From Pseudaminobacter soli (ex Zhang et al. 2022) (GTDB lineage: Bacteria; Pseudomonadota; Alphaproteobacteria; Rhizobiales; Rhizobiaceae): a stretch of 64,000 nt of DNA. The translations under genes were made by a program, and so were the position numbers. The stretch covers positions 124,001 through 188,000 of the forward strand of contig NZ_JABVCF010000009.1 in assembly GCF_014595955.1 (NCBI RefSeq), in the 5' to 3' direction. This document shows, in pieces, positions 40,563 to 48,822 of this stretch (its first letter is position 1; every line of letters begins with the position of its first letter). The notes under the pieces are model-generated. The model was not told the DNA's origin and searched no databases. It saw only the letters and a program-made list of their open reading frames with translations.

Positions 40563-40793
40563 TCACTGTTGCGCGCCGTCGTTCCAGCGCGCCGAGGTGC
40601 GAGCGGACATGCCGCCGAGGAGAGTGCATGCTTCCCCGTCGGTCAGGCCCCACGCCCTGAACAGGTTCACCGTAGCGCGCGCCGGAGCGCCAGCCTTGTC
40701 ATCGGAGATGGAGGGACTGGCGGTGTTGGCAGGGATAGCGACAACGTGCCGGAACTGCAGGCAGATGATGCATGGCACATCATTCAGAATCAA
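40563..40793 (-). pseudogene. Truncated Xre/MbcA-type antitoxin fragment
   Basis: Residues ~40-76 of this 76-residue ORF (VNLFRAWGLTDGEACTLLGG, then MSARTSARWNDG) resemble the N-terminal helix-turn-helix of MbcA/Xre (DUF2384-linked) antitoxins. The frame then stops, so the toxin-binding C-terminal domain is lost. No RES-domain toxin is beside it. The region 40534-41031 contains nothing else recognisable. Confidence 0.4.
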
Positions 40794-41031
40794 TCTGAAC
40801 CCAGCTCAGCAAAGAAACCCGACTCGTCTGCACGACTTACGTTCCTGGTGCAGGGATTGAGAGTCTGGCTTCCACCTCGGACGAGCATCGCCTCGTGGTC
40901 CGACGAGGTTAGGGCAAGACAGGCGTCAGGCCGCCGCGAGGAACCGAAGGTTCCAGCACGCTCCCGGCGAGAGAGCCGGGCGAGGCGGCCCTGCGGCTGG
41001 CCTTCCTGAGCCCAATGGCCTAAGGACGGCA

Positions 41032-41292
41032 ATGAAGAACGACCGATTTGAAATACCCATAACCGTCCGATCCGGCGCCGCAGGCACCAATCTCGCCTTG
41101 AACTCGGCTCGGGAAGCCTCGGATTTCCTCCTGAACGACTGGTCCGGCAAAAGAACGCCCAAGCATCGCGCAGCGCTCCAGGCCTGCCATGATGCGATTG
41201 CCGGCGAGAAACCCGCCATGAATGCAAGGCGTGCCTTGATTGCGGCAGCACGCGAGGCGGATGTTTTCGTCAGCGACAAGCTCCCTGCCTGA
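41032..41292 (+). CDS. DUF982 domain protein
   Basis: 86 aa, the full size of DUF982. The core EASDFLLNDWSGKRTPKHRAALQ is followed by CHDAIAGEKPAMNARRALIAAAREA, the usual layout. The family is abundant in rhizobia, usually in several paralogues, with no known function. It stands alone. Confidence 0.85.
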   Translation: MKNDRFEIPITVRSGAAGTNLALNSAREASDFLLNDWSGKRTPKHRAALQACHDAIAGEKPAMNARRALIAAAREADVFVSDKLPA

Positions 41293-41322
41293 ACCTGGGG
41301 CGTCGCGCCGGCGGAGTTCCCG

Positions 41323-41466
41323 TTATTCCTCGGTGTTGGATTCAGTCTCGTCGGCAGGCTTCGTGCGTGCCTTCGCCGCCTTGGCTGCCTCCCTCTCCGC
41401 TTTTTTCGCCGCCTTGATGCGGTCACGGTCCTTGCGTTCCCAGGCGTAGTTCGGCGCTCGCGCCAT
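41323..41466 (-). CDS. Small basic/Ala-rich protein (47 aa)
   Basis: 47 aa beginning MARAPNYAWERKDRDRIKAA and ending in an acidic ESNTEE tail, with GGAG 6 nt before the ATG. The middle is a charged Lys/Ala helix. Similar tiny proteins recur in rhizobial genomes but have no assigned function. Found by reading the minus strand between DUF982 and cspA. Confidence 0.65.
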   Translation of the reverse strand: MARAPNYAWERKDRDRIKAAKKAEREAAKAAKARTKPADETESNTEE

Positions 41467-41897
41467 GTTGACTCCTTCTGTGACTGAGGCATGGGTACGT
41501 GGTTCCAGCCGCTAACACAACAGCGGCCTGGTCCAGCCTCTTAGCTGTGCCGGCGGTCTTGGGCCGTGGGCGCCCCTGGTGGTCGCGCCTTCCTTGCTAT
41601 GTCCCAAGTGGTGAAGCCGCGACCACGTAAATAGGACGCGCCGCCGCGTACGGAAGGCTGGACACAGCTTCTGGACTGATCATCGCAGGAGCATTCGTTT
41701 GCGGGCAGGACAGGCGACATTCGCTGCACTTGTGTTCGTCGCGCCGGCGGTCTATATGTGCGCTGTTGATATTTCGGCCGATCGATCCGGGCCTCGCGAT
41801 TTCCTCGCGCTTGCTGCGTCAGTCTCCAAAATCTCGATACAAGATGGTCCGGCTCACCGCTGGACTAAACACGATGCATGCGCAAAGGGTTACGCAC
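41467..41897. other. Upstream region of cspA
   Basis: About 430 bp without a credible gene. A long 5' leader for cspA is plausible, as is common for cold-shock genes, but no specific cold box was identified. Confidence 0.35.
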
Positions 41898-42110
41898 ATG
41901 GCAACAGGTACCGTTAAGTGGTTCAACAGCACCAAGGGCTTCGGCTTTATTCAGCCTGACGATGGCGGCCAGGACGTCTTCGTCCACATCTCCGCGGTCG
42001 AGCGCGCCGGTCTGGCGGGCCTCGTGGAAGGACAGAAGATCAATTTCGAGGTTCAGCAGGACCGCCGTACCGGCAAGTCGGCAGCCGAGAACCTCAGCAA
42101 GGCAGGTTGA
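41898..42110 (+). CDS. cspA: Cold-shock protein CspA family
   Basis: 70 aa from the ATG at 41898. RNP1 (KGFGFIQPD) and RNP2 ([10 protein letters not shown]) are both present in a single CSD ([15 protein letters not shown]). It binds single-stranded nucleic acids and melts RNA structure. The family has several members per rhizobial genome, so the symbol denotes the family, not an orthologue. A long hairpin and a strong terminator follow. Confidence 0.93.
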   Translation: MATGTVKWFNSTKGFGFIQPDDGGQDVFVHISAVERAGLAGLVEGQKINFEVQQDRRTGKSAAENLSKAG

Positions 42111-42199
42111 TTTTAGCTCGCGCGCACCGCTAGACGGAAGGCGGCAAGTCACAGATGAACTGGCGGCCGCGCTGAAATAGCGCGCGAGAACATGTTTGG

Positions 42200-42240
42200 G
42201 TCTGAAGACCGGGGCAGCAGATTGCTGCAAGTCTTCAGAC
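42200..42240 (+). repeat. Long two-stem hairpin downstream of cspA
   Basis: The outer stem GTCTGAAGAC/GTCTTCAGAC (10 bp, perfect) encloses an inner stem GCAGCA/TGCTGC with a 3-nt loop. There is no T tract, so it is not a classical terminator. It may protect the cspA mRNA 3' end or be part of an independent RNA ending at 42297. Confidence 0.6.
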
Positions 42241-42393
42241 GGGTTGTGAGAGCCAGGCTGCAGAGCAGCGGAAGGCGGGGCCATGCCCCGCCTTTTTCGT
42301 GTGCCCGAACAGCGGAGCAGCCTGGCTGACCGCCTGCGCGAAGTCCGGCTCGCTGCCCGCCTTGATCGCGATCTCGGCGAGTTCGATGAACAT
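42235..42393 (-). pseudogene. Antibiotic-biosynthesis-monooxygenase (ABM) domain protein, 3'-truncated
   Basis: 52 aa from the ATG at 42393 (AGGTGGA upstream). MFIELAEIAIKAGSEPDFAQ and AVSQAAPLF are the first strand and helix of an ABM monomer, which normally runs to ~95 residues; after about residue 35 the similarity ends and the frame stops. The terminator of cspA lies exactly in this broken part. It starts 10 nt after the cupin stop, so it was once the last gene of that operon. Confidence 0.55.
42274..42297 (+). terminator. Strong intrinsic terminator
   Basis: Stem GGCGGGGC/GCCCCGCC with loop CAT, flanked by AA and TT that extend the pairing, then TTTTT. It terminates rightward transcription from cspA. 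Confidence 0.9.
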
Positions 42394-42403
42394 GGGTTCC
42401 ACC

Positions 42404-42820
42404 TCAACTGTTGGGCTTCCGGCCGTGCTCGGCATCAATGGTACGCGTGTCGCCCGTCTCGATCAGCGTACGCGTTGCTTCCACGCTGGCATAGATCCAG
42501 AGGATCTTCATCGGCTCGAGCTTCGACGCGTTGATGAACCGGTGCGGCAGGTTGGCGGGAATGAAAGTGGTGTCCTGCGGCTTCAACTCGTGGCGCTCGC
42601 CATCGATCTCGGCGATCGCATGCCCCTCGAGCAGCATCACGCTTTCCTCGCAGTTGTGCTTGTGAAGCGGGATCGCCGCGCCCGGCTCGAAGATGGTGAT
42701 CCCGTTGATGAAGCTGGTCGTTCCAGAGGCGCGGTTCACCAGTGGAATTGTCCTGGCCCCGCCGCCGCGCTCGTGGGCGCAAATCTGGTCAGGTCTGAAG
42801 ACGGCGGCCTTCTGCGTCAT
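42404..42820 (-). CDS. Cupin domain protein
   Basis: 138 aa. Cupin motif 1 is PGAAIPLHKHNCEESVMLLEG, and motif 2 is PANLPHRFINAS. The His/Glu set suits a metal-binding small-molecule cupin. It is in a leftward group with RraA and the broken racemase and ABM genes, which suggests a lost catabolic pathway. No enzyme activity can be named. Confidence 0.8.
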   Translation of the reverse strand: MTQKAAVFRPDQICAHERGGGARTIPLVNRASGTTSFINGITIFEPGAAIPLHKHNCEESVMLLEGHAIAEIDGERHELKPQDTTFIPANLPHRFINASKLEPMKILWIYASVEATRTLIETGDTRTIDAEHGRKPNS

Positions 42821-42883
42821 CGGGTTGCCTTTCGTTTGGGGGGTCTCAGCCGGAATTGGAGCCGGTGCCCGGCGGCGGTGCAG

Positions 42884-43360
42884 CTAACCCGCCAGGTGGG
42901 CATCGGACACCAGCAGCCCGTCGGGATCCGCGTAGGCGAAAGCGTTGGGCCGGAACTCAACGCCGCCGAACCGCACGGTCCTGCCCGCCTGCCCTGCCCC
43001 CTCCTTCGATGATTTCTTTGGCGACACGCCCAAGCAGAATACCGCGACGTCCATCTGATCGATCTCCGCGCTATCCCGGACGGAGCCATTGATGACGATC
43101 CCCGCCCATCCGTTATCCCGCAGGATCAGCGCGATCTTGTCTCCGAGCAGCGCGCAGCGCGTGGAACCGCCTCCGTCGACGATCATGACCCTGCTATTGC
43201 CCGGCTTCTCCAGTTCGGCTTTCAGTAGAGCGTTGTCTTCGAAGCACTTCACGGTGGCGATCGGCCCGCTGAAGGACTTCTTTCGCCCGAGCTTGACAAA
43301 AGGCGGGTCGCAGAACCGGACGGCATCGTCATAGGCATCAACGAGGTCGGCTGTCTTCAT
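42884..43360 (-). CDS. RraA family protein (HMG/CHA aldolase-like or RNase E regulator)
   Basis: 158 aa, full length for RraA. Motifs include TVKCFEDNALLKAELEKPGN, VMIVDGGGSTRCALLGD and GIVINGSVRDSAEIDQMDVAVF. The same fold serves as a regulator of RNase E or as a divalent-metal 4-hydroxy-4-methyl-2-oxoglutarate aldolase; the R-x20-D-like arrangement (STRCALLGD, SVRDS) fits the aldolase too. The catabolic neighbours favour the latter. Its start overlaps the end of the racemase fragment. Confidence 0.85.
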   Translation of the reverse strand: MKTADLVDAYDDAVRFCDPPFVKLGRKKSFSGPIATVKCFEDNALLKAELEKPGNSRVMIVDGGGSTRCALLGDKIALILRDNGWAGIVINGSVRDSAEIDQMDVAVFCLGVSPKKSSKEGAGQAGRTVRFGGVEFRPNAFAYADPDGLLVSDAHLAG

Positions 43361-43665
43361 CGATCGTTTCCTCTTTCAGTAGGCGTCGGAGCTTCTGGAC
43401 CGCTGCATCGGGGCTCGTCAGAACCGGAATGCTCGTAACCGCCTCGACCGCTGCCCTGGCCCGCGAAGTCGAGAAATGGGCAAGGGTGATCGCGTCAATG
43501 CCTTCGAGCTTGCCGGCGGCTTCCGAGACCAGCCGATCGTGCGTGGCGGAATCGCCCGCCCGGATGGCCTCGATCGCTCCTTGCACGAGGAAGCTCGTAA
43601 TCGTCGCCGAAGGGTTCACCCTTTCCGCCTCTTCCCGGAACTCCTGCTCCATGCCGGCGCAACCT
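43338..43665 (-). pseudogene. Asp/Glu racemase family protein, 5'-truncated
   Basis: The last ~105 codons encode the C-terminal half of an aspartate/glutamate/hydantoin racemase: MEQEFREEAERVNPSATITS, then DAITLAHFSTSRARAAVEAV and VPVLTSPD-like IPVLTSPDAAV. The N-terminal half with the first catalytic Cys is absent; the open frame continues upstream into unrelated sequence. The break is near 43665. It overlaps the rraA start by 23 nt. Confidence 0.65.
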
Positions 43666-43775
43666 TCGTTGATACAAGCGCTCCTTTTTTTGCTCGAACT
43701 AGTCCGTTCTGCAAAGAAAGCAGAAACTGGTACTCGCGCATCTTTTACCCAAGGGGACTTGCGTGGAGAAGAGAA

Positions 43776-44275
43776 ATGAATGGGAAGGACAACAAGCACG
43801 TCACTGCCTTTCGGCAGGCAAAACTCAAATCGGGGGAGAGCATCGAAGCTCATCTAGAAGGCTGGATCGGCGAGATGATGGGGTCGGGCGACAAGACGCA
43901 GCACAATGGACAGTTCGTGCTGACGAGCGAGCGGGCTTGCTTCTATCGTAAAGGCATTTTCGGAGAAGGTTCGAGACAATACCACTTTCGAAGGTCACTT
44001 CGGTGGAAACGTTGTCGCTCATGGGCTATAGGGTGCTCCGCCTCCACACATCTCACGACGAACTCGCATTCAAAACAATCGAGTCAAAGTCAGCCTTTGA
44101 TCAAGTTGTCAGTATCATTGAATCTCTTCGGCATCCGCCGAGCATTGATCCCGCTTTGAAGAAAGATGGCTCTGTTTCAGATAAACTCAAACAACTGGCC
44201 GAACTGTATGATGCGGGAATATTAACGGAGCAGGAATTCATCACCAAGAAGGCCGAGCTCTTAGCGAGGCTATAA
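43776..44275 (+). pseudogene. Bacterial PH-domain / SHOCT protein, frameshifted
   Basis: The first part (from ATG 43776, GGAG upstream) reads KLKSGESIEAHLEGWIGEMM and FVLTSERACFYRKGIFGE, a PH-like domain. Near 43966-43972 the frame breaks; one base appears missing. In another frame the protein continues FETIPLSKVTSVETLSLM and ends in a SHOCT motif (KLKQLAELYDAGILTEQEF). Reinserting one base gives about 166 aa. It is either a genuine pseudogene or a sequencing error. Confidence 0.65.
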
Positions 44276-44337
44276 CATGCCGTATTAAGTGCGTGACAAC
44301 CTACGCGGTTTACGATTGAGAACTCAAACGAGGTTGG

Positions 44338-44601
44338 TTGCGACCTGTGCTCTCACGGTGGGTGAAACGACGGCTGGAGCTTCGCCGAGCTTGGCAAGCG
44401 GACGCGCGAGCGCTTGTTCGGAGCCACGGAAGTCACGCCTACTATCATGCGCAAAGGCTTGCGGCGCGTGCGCGAGCTCGTCGAGATCGCTCGGCCTTTT
44501 GGCATTGGTGCAAGGTTGCAAATGAGGTGGCGCGGCTCTCGCCGGCCGTCGAAATGGACTGGCAGATTTTGAAAAGAATAGTTGACGAAGAGAAATATTA
44601 A
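44338..44601 (+). CDS. Small hypothetical protein upstream of the HNH gene
   Basis: 87 aa from a TTG; the start is uncertain, with GTG codons at 44347 and 44362. The segment RRAWQADARALVRS, AYYHAQRLAARARARRD and FWHWCKVANEVARLSP resembles a recurrent uncharacterised rhizobial small protein. It ends 11 nt before the HNH gene and could share its transcript. Confidence 0.5.
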   Translation: MRPVLSRWVKRRLELRRAWQADARALVRSHGSHAYYHAQRLAARARARRDRSAFWHWCKVANEVARLSPAVEMDWQILKRIVDEEKY

Positions 44602-44612
44602 AAGGACTGGGC

Positions 44613-45470
44613 GTGCCGTTACTTTATTATTGGAGGGGAGACAATTACAGATCTGACTTGGATCATGGGGTCGGTTATCATCTGAACCAGGCCAACCCTC
44701 TCCTCCATGAAATTGAGCTCGGCGACAGCCTATGGGCGTTCACTCGCACGGTCTCTGGTGCCTATGCCCTCGCGGCTGAATTGGTCGTATGTGCTAAAAC
44801 CATCAATTCACCAGGCTTTCGTTACGGAGCCTATCGCGTTTGGGGTGACCTGAGGCTCTCGCGCTACTTTTCTGTGGCGTATCAGCCCGACATAACCGCT
44901 CTGATAAGGTCGTTGAAGATTTCGGCCGGTGGCGATGTTCTTGGGAGAGCTTTTCAGGGCCATGCAGCCGTTCGCCGGATTACCCCGGAAGATAACGCAA
45001 TTCTAAGCGCCTATTCGAAGGGTTTGTCCTTAGAGCCAAGGGCACGGTTGATACCGGAGGAACGATTAGAAGCCTTATTGGTGTCGGGAGATGCGGCTGC
45101 GGTGGCTCAACTTTTAAAGGATGAGCCTTCGGGGTTGGACAAGGAACGTCGTGAATATCTGACTGCGCGGGCAACGCCGGCCCGCGATCGTCGTCTCGTA
45201 GCTCAGCTTCAGGACCTTTATAATGGAGCATGCCAACTTTGCGGGTGGGCGCCGCGATCAGTATACGGCTGCGATATCTGCGAGGGACACCATATTCGGT
45301 GGCTAAGTCGCGGTGGCGCAGATGAGTTAGCGAATCTCGTGTTGGTCTGCCCGAACCACCATCGCGCAATCCATCGCATCGATGCGCCTTTCGATTTCTC
45401 CGTTCTAAGTTTTGTTTTCCAAGCGAGCTCAGAACCGCTTCTGCACTCGTTGCACGAGCTGACTGCGTGA
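44613..45470 (+). CDS. HNH endonuclease
   Basis: 285 aa from a GTG. The C-terminus holds an HNH/zinc finger: CQLCGW, then CDICEGHHIRWLSRGG, DELANLVLVCPNHHRAIH, with paired Cys and the catalytic His in GHH. The N-terminal ~110 residues (LYYWRGDNYRSDLDHG, NQANPLLHEIELGDSLWAFT) look like a sensor or DNA-binding module of unknown type. Directly followed by the DUF4338 gene, with start overlapping or 22 nt away. Such modules are common in phage-defence genes. The product and target are inference. Confidence 0.85.
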   Translation: MPLLYYWRGDNYRSDLDHGVGYHLNQANPLLHEIELGDSLWAFTRTVSGAYALAAELVVCAKTINSPGFRYGAYRVWGDLRLSRYFSVAYQPDITALIRSLKISAGGDVLGRAFQGHAAVRRITPEDNAILSAYSKGLSLEPRARLIPEERLEALLVSGDAAAVAQLLKDEPSGLDKERREYLTARATPARDRRLVAQLQDLYNGACQLCGWAPRSVYGCDICEGHHIRWLSRGGADELANLVLVCPNHHRAIHRIDAPFDFSVLSFVFQASSEPLLHSLHELTA

Positions 45471-45492
45471 CGGCGACAGCAGCGCCATTTGC

Positions 45493-47319
45493 TTGCTCGT
45501 TGCCGATCTGTGCGAGCAGGGCTGGCAGGTCGATATTTCGGGTGGGGGCATCAGTTTCTCGCCACCCGGTCTCGAACGAGCCGGCGATCAGAGTGTTGAT
45601 GATGTCAAAGCGCGGGTTCGGTGCGCGCTCCAGGCTGCTCGGGCCCGACAGTTGCAGGAACCTTCGGTTCGCTCCTTTCTGACGCGTATGGAGCGGAGAA
45701 CTGCTCGACCGGAAGGTCGCTTCTCGGTCCTTGATCTTATCGATGATGGCCGTGCCCTTGGGCGCGAGTTGGCGAAGATCAATGGCTTGCCCGCTAGCGA
45801 ACGCGACCCGGTTCTCGCCCGCCTCATCGATCCAATCATTGAGGTCTGCGAGACGGGAGCCAAATGCCCCGACACCGGCATCTCCCTGATCGACATCTGG
45901 CGATACTTCCGCCACACCTGGGCGCACGAATACAGGGCCATCCCCGGCCGGCAGATGATGGTGCTTGTCAGGAACGCAGCAAGGCCTCGACGCCCCATCA
46001 TTGGAATAGCCATGCTGGCGAGCCCGGTCATGCGTCTCACGAAACGCGATCAGTGGATCGGCTGGTTGCGTGAAGCGATGGCCGACAATCTTGCTTCGGG
46101 GGTGCTCGATCCTGCGGCGTTTGGACCGGCAATGCTGCAGCGCCTGGACCAGTCCATCGCCTCTGTCCGTTGGGACGACCTTGCCACCACAAGCGAGATC
46201 ACCGATCCGACGGAAGCCGTCGTTCTTCGGCTGGAGCAGGAGGCGGCCGGCGCCGCGTTCAAGCGCGAAGCATTGCTTCGAGCGCACTTCGAGGCCCATC
46301 GTCGGGAGGACGGCCAGGTGCCGCCATTCCGCGGCGCGGTGCAGGCGGCAGGCGACGAGACCGATTGGCGCGCGGCTTCAGAGGACCTGCTTTTCGTTCG
46401 CAAGCGCGCCGAGAGCCTGGCGCAACTTCTGTTCGCCAAGCAAGTTTTGCGCGCCAGCGGACTACATCAAGATCCCCATCGCTCGCTCCAGCAACTGCTT
46501 GCGGGTAAAATGGGCCAGCGTGCGATTGACATCACGTTGGCCGAGTTTCGCAAGGCGGGTCTGTCGAGCGAAGTTGCCGACATCAGCATTTGCGGCGCGG
46601 TCCACCCGTACAATGAACTTCTTGGCGGCAAACTGGTTGCGCTCCTGCTGACTTCGGCCGAAATCCGCGACGCCTATGCCGCACGCTACGGCAACCAGGT
46701 GAGCGTGATCGCTTCGCAAATGGCGGGCCGGGCGATCACGAAGCCCGCCCGCTTGAAGATTCTTACGACGACCAGCCTCTACGGGGTGGGTTCGAGCCAA
46801 TACAATCGCCTCGTCCTGCGTGAGGCGGAATACGCTGATCTCGGCCAGGACGTTCGCTGGGCTGCGATAGGAAGAAGTCTGACGGGCGGGTTCGGCACAC
46901 TTCACCTGAGTGCTGAAACCGCGCAGGCGTTGAGGTCCATAGCCCTCGCACGCCATGACTCCCGGCGCGTCAACAATCGTTTCGGGGAGGGAACGAGCCC
47001 CCGTCTGCGGCAAATCCGGGAAGGACTGGACGCTCTCGGGCTGAAGAGCGATGCCATCTTGCATCACGCGACACCGCGCATCTTCTACGGCTGCGAACTC
47101 TCGCCCGGGGCTCGTGCCAGTCTTCTTGGCCTATCTCACGTCGCTCCTTCCGCCCCTTCGGCAGCGACAATTGCAACCGCCTGGCGGCGGCGGTGGCTCT
47201 CTGCCCGCTGTCAGCGGACAGAGACCCTGGATCGACTCACTGATCTAGGTCCAAATAGCGTCCGCGCTTCATTGCACGCCGATTTCGACGGGCAGTTCCT
47301 GCTTCCCGGCCTCGTCTAA
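45493..47319 (+). CDS. DUF4338 protein, DruA-like (Druantia anti-phage family)
   Basis: 608 aa from a TTG; the frame is open back to a CTG at 45463 overlapping the HNH stop. The DUF4338 hallmark is clear at about residues 137-185: DIWRYFRHTWAHEYRAIPGR, then PRRPIIGIAMLASPV and RDQWIGW. A second conserved block is SICGAVHPYNELLGGKLVAL and LKILTTTSLYGVGSSQYNRL. DruA of Druantia type I has this domain, but the large helicase DruE and the other Dru genes are absent here. A stand-alone or HNH-partnered defence role is proposed. Confidence 0.85.
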   Translation: MLVADLCEQGWQVDISGGGISFSPPGLERAGDQSVDDVKARVRCALQAARARQLQEPSVRSFLTRMERRTARPEGRFSVLDLIDDGRALGRELAKINGLPASERDPVLARLIDPIIEVCETGAKCPDTGISLIDIWRYFRHTWAHEYRAIPGRQMMVLVRNAARPRRPIIGIAMLASPVMRLTKRDQWIGWLREAMADNLASGVLDPAAFGPAMLQRLDQSIASVRWDDLATTSEITDPTEAVVLRLEQEAAGAAFKREALLRAHFEAHRREDGQVPPFRGAVQAAGDETDWRAASEDLLFVRKRAESLAQLLFAKQVLRASGLHQDPHRSLQQLLAGKMGQRAIDITLAEFRKAGLSSEVADISICGAVHPYNELLGGKLVALLLTSAEIRDAYAARYGNQVSVIASQMAGRAITKPARLKILTTTSLYGVGSSQYNRLVLREAEYADLGQDVRWAAIGRSLTGGFGTLHLSAETAQALRSIALARHDSRRVNNRFGEGTSPRLRQIREGLDALGLKSDAILHHATPRIFYGCELSPGARASLLGLSHVAPSAPSAATIATAWRRRWLSARCQRTETLDRLTDLGPNSVRASLHADFDGQFLLPGLV

Positions 47320-47633
47320 TTCCCGGGTGTCAGTACTGGGAACGTTGCACATGAAGACACCGCCTAAGGTCGTTACCGGGGCTCATGGATTCATTTTCGT
47401 CCTCTGCGACGCGCGATATCTACGATGCAGGAGGAACTGCCGAACGAAGTGATCATCCTTGACTACGATCCGTCCTGCTACGCGGAACTGCGCAACGTCT
47501 ATAACAGCGGACGAACGACGTCGGAGCCGGCCACGCTACAGCCGGATCAACTCGACCAGATTTTGGCCAACGGCGCCGGCATCTTCCGGCGGCGGCAGAC
47601 CACTCCCAGAACGAACTGTTCGAGTTCACCTGG
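47320..47633. other. Gap after the DUF4338 gene
   Basis: About 310 bp. A 76-residue ORF at 47425-47655 (MQEELPNEVIILDYDPSCYA...) overlaps the regulator gene end and resembles nothing known. An imperfect hairpin TTCCC/GGGAA follows the DUF4338 stop but has no T tract. No gene is called. Confidence 0.35.
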
Positions 47634-48539
47634 CTATTGGCCCATCGGGAGATGATAGGCCTGGCGGAAATAGTCGCGGAAGGCCTGCATGACGGGCGTG
47701 AAAGCGATGCCGCGTTTCCAGGCCAGGCCCACGTCCATGGCCGGGATCGGGTCGCTGAGTTGGATCGTTTCGATGCGCCTTCCCTCCAGCGACCAAGGCC
47801 GATGCACCATGTCGGATAGGATGGCCACGCCCTGTCCGTTAGCGACAAGCGATCGTACGGCCTCCACGGACGAGGTGCGCAACCGCACTGACGGACGGTA
47901 AGGTGTCTTGCTCCAGTATTTGAGAGACGTATGCGCCGCCTCGTCGACGGTCAGCATGATATAGGGCTCATCGGACACCTCCTGCAGCCCGACCGAGCCG
48001 AGCGATAGCAGCCTGTGCCTTGCCGGGACCCACAGCCGCCGGCGTGACGACAGGTGGGTTTCTGTCGAGAGGTCCGGATTGTTCGTATTGGCGGTCAGCA
48101 TCACCGCCAGGTCGTAGCGGTTGGCCAGAAGGCCCTCCTCGATCGCATCTCGATTGAGCTCGAAGAGTTGAACATCGAGTTGCGGGAAACTGCGTCGCAG
48201 CCGCTCCAGGTGGTGGGGAAGGTAGTAGCCGACGACCGTGTACGAAGCAGCCACTCTCAGCGTGCCCTCGAGATCGCTGCCCGGCACGTTGATGTTGGTC
48301 ATCTCGTCGATCTTGGCCAGCAACTCATAGGCATGGAAGAGCATCTGCCGGCCGGCGGCGGTAAGTTCCATGCCCTGCTGCGAGCGCGAGAACAGCGTCG
48401 CGCCGACTCTCATCTCGAGATCTTTGATTGCGGTCGTGATTGCCGACTGCGATATCGACAGGGCAACGGCAGCTTGGGACACCTGCCCAGTCTCTGCAGT
48501 AGAGACGAAATACCGGATCTGCTTGAAGCTGATTGCCAT
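47634..48539 (-). CDS. LysR family transcriptional regulator
   Basis: 301 aa. The N-terminal winged helix-turn-helix (residues ~3-62) reads KQIRYFVSTAETGQVSQAA, then LSISQSAITTAIKDLE and LFSRSQQGMELTAAG. The rest is a periplasmic-binding-protein-like effector domain. It diverges from the pxpA operon; two palindromes (48548-48568 and 48612-48631) lie between them. It probably activates that operon in response to its substrate. Confidence 0.93.
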   Translation of the reverse strand: MAISFKQIRYFVSTAETGQVSQAAVALSISQSAITTAIKDLEMRVGATLFSRSQQGMELTAAGRQMLFHAYELLAKIDEMTNINVPGSDLEGTLRVAASYTVVGYYLPHHLERLRRSFPQLDVQLFELNRDAIEEGLLANRYDLAVMLTANTNNPDLSTETHLSSRRRLWVPARHRLLSLGSVGLQEVSDEPYIMLTVDEAAHTSLKYWSKTPYRPSVRLRTSSVEAVRSLVANGQGVAILSDMVHRPWSLEGRRIETIQLSDPIPAMDVGLAWKRGIAFTPVMQAFRDYFRQAYHLPMGQ

Positions 48540-48547
48540 ATGCGCTG

Positions 48548-48568
48548 ATTATCGGATTTTTGGATAAT
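48548..48568. promoter_or_regulatory. LysR-type operator candidate 1
   Basis: Inverted repeat ATTATC-N9-GATAAT, 9 nt upstream of the regulator start. It fits the T-N11-A rule and a site for autorepression. Confidence 0.55.
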
Positions 48569-48611
48569 TGGCCACCGTCGTTCGATGCAATCGATAATGC
48601 CGAAATGTTCA

Positions 48612-48631
48612 GCGATTAAATCTTTAATCGC
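48612..48631. promoter_or_regulatory. LysR-type operator candidate 2 (perfect 20-bp palindrome)
   Basis: GCGATTAAA-TC-TTTAATCGC, with nine-base perfect arms. It contains ATT-N8-AAT and T-N11-A spacings typical of LysR recognition sites, and lies about 190 nt upstream of pxpA and 73 nt upstream of the regulator. Confidence 0.65.
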
Positions 48632-48822
48632 ACGGCAGGGAAAGGTCGAATCTGCCGGGATTCTGCTGATTCCTATTGTTCCAGTGGAAACGAAGCACAT
48701 CGAAAATTCAGAATGCGGACATAAGAGAATAGAATTTTTCAATGCGCGCAGCTTTGGCTAACGTGACGGAAGATTAGGGAACAACGGCGCGAAACAGCGC
48801 TGATAACGGGAGGACTGCCAGC

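Noticed and set aside
40551..41009. A 152-codon plus-strand ORF before DUF982
   Set aside because: It overlaps the antitoxin stub on the opposite strand and its translation is low-complexity Arg/Ala/Ser without motifs.
44980..46299. A 439-codon minus-strand ORF spanning the HNH and DUF4338 genes
   Set aside because: It covers two plausible plus-strand genes at their conserved parts and has no recognisable domain.
47425..47655. Possible 76-residue gene after the DUF4338 gene
   Set aside because: No family resemblance, and it overlaps the end of the LysR regulator; it has a GGAGG-like context only within its own codons.
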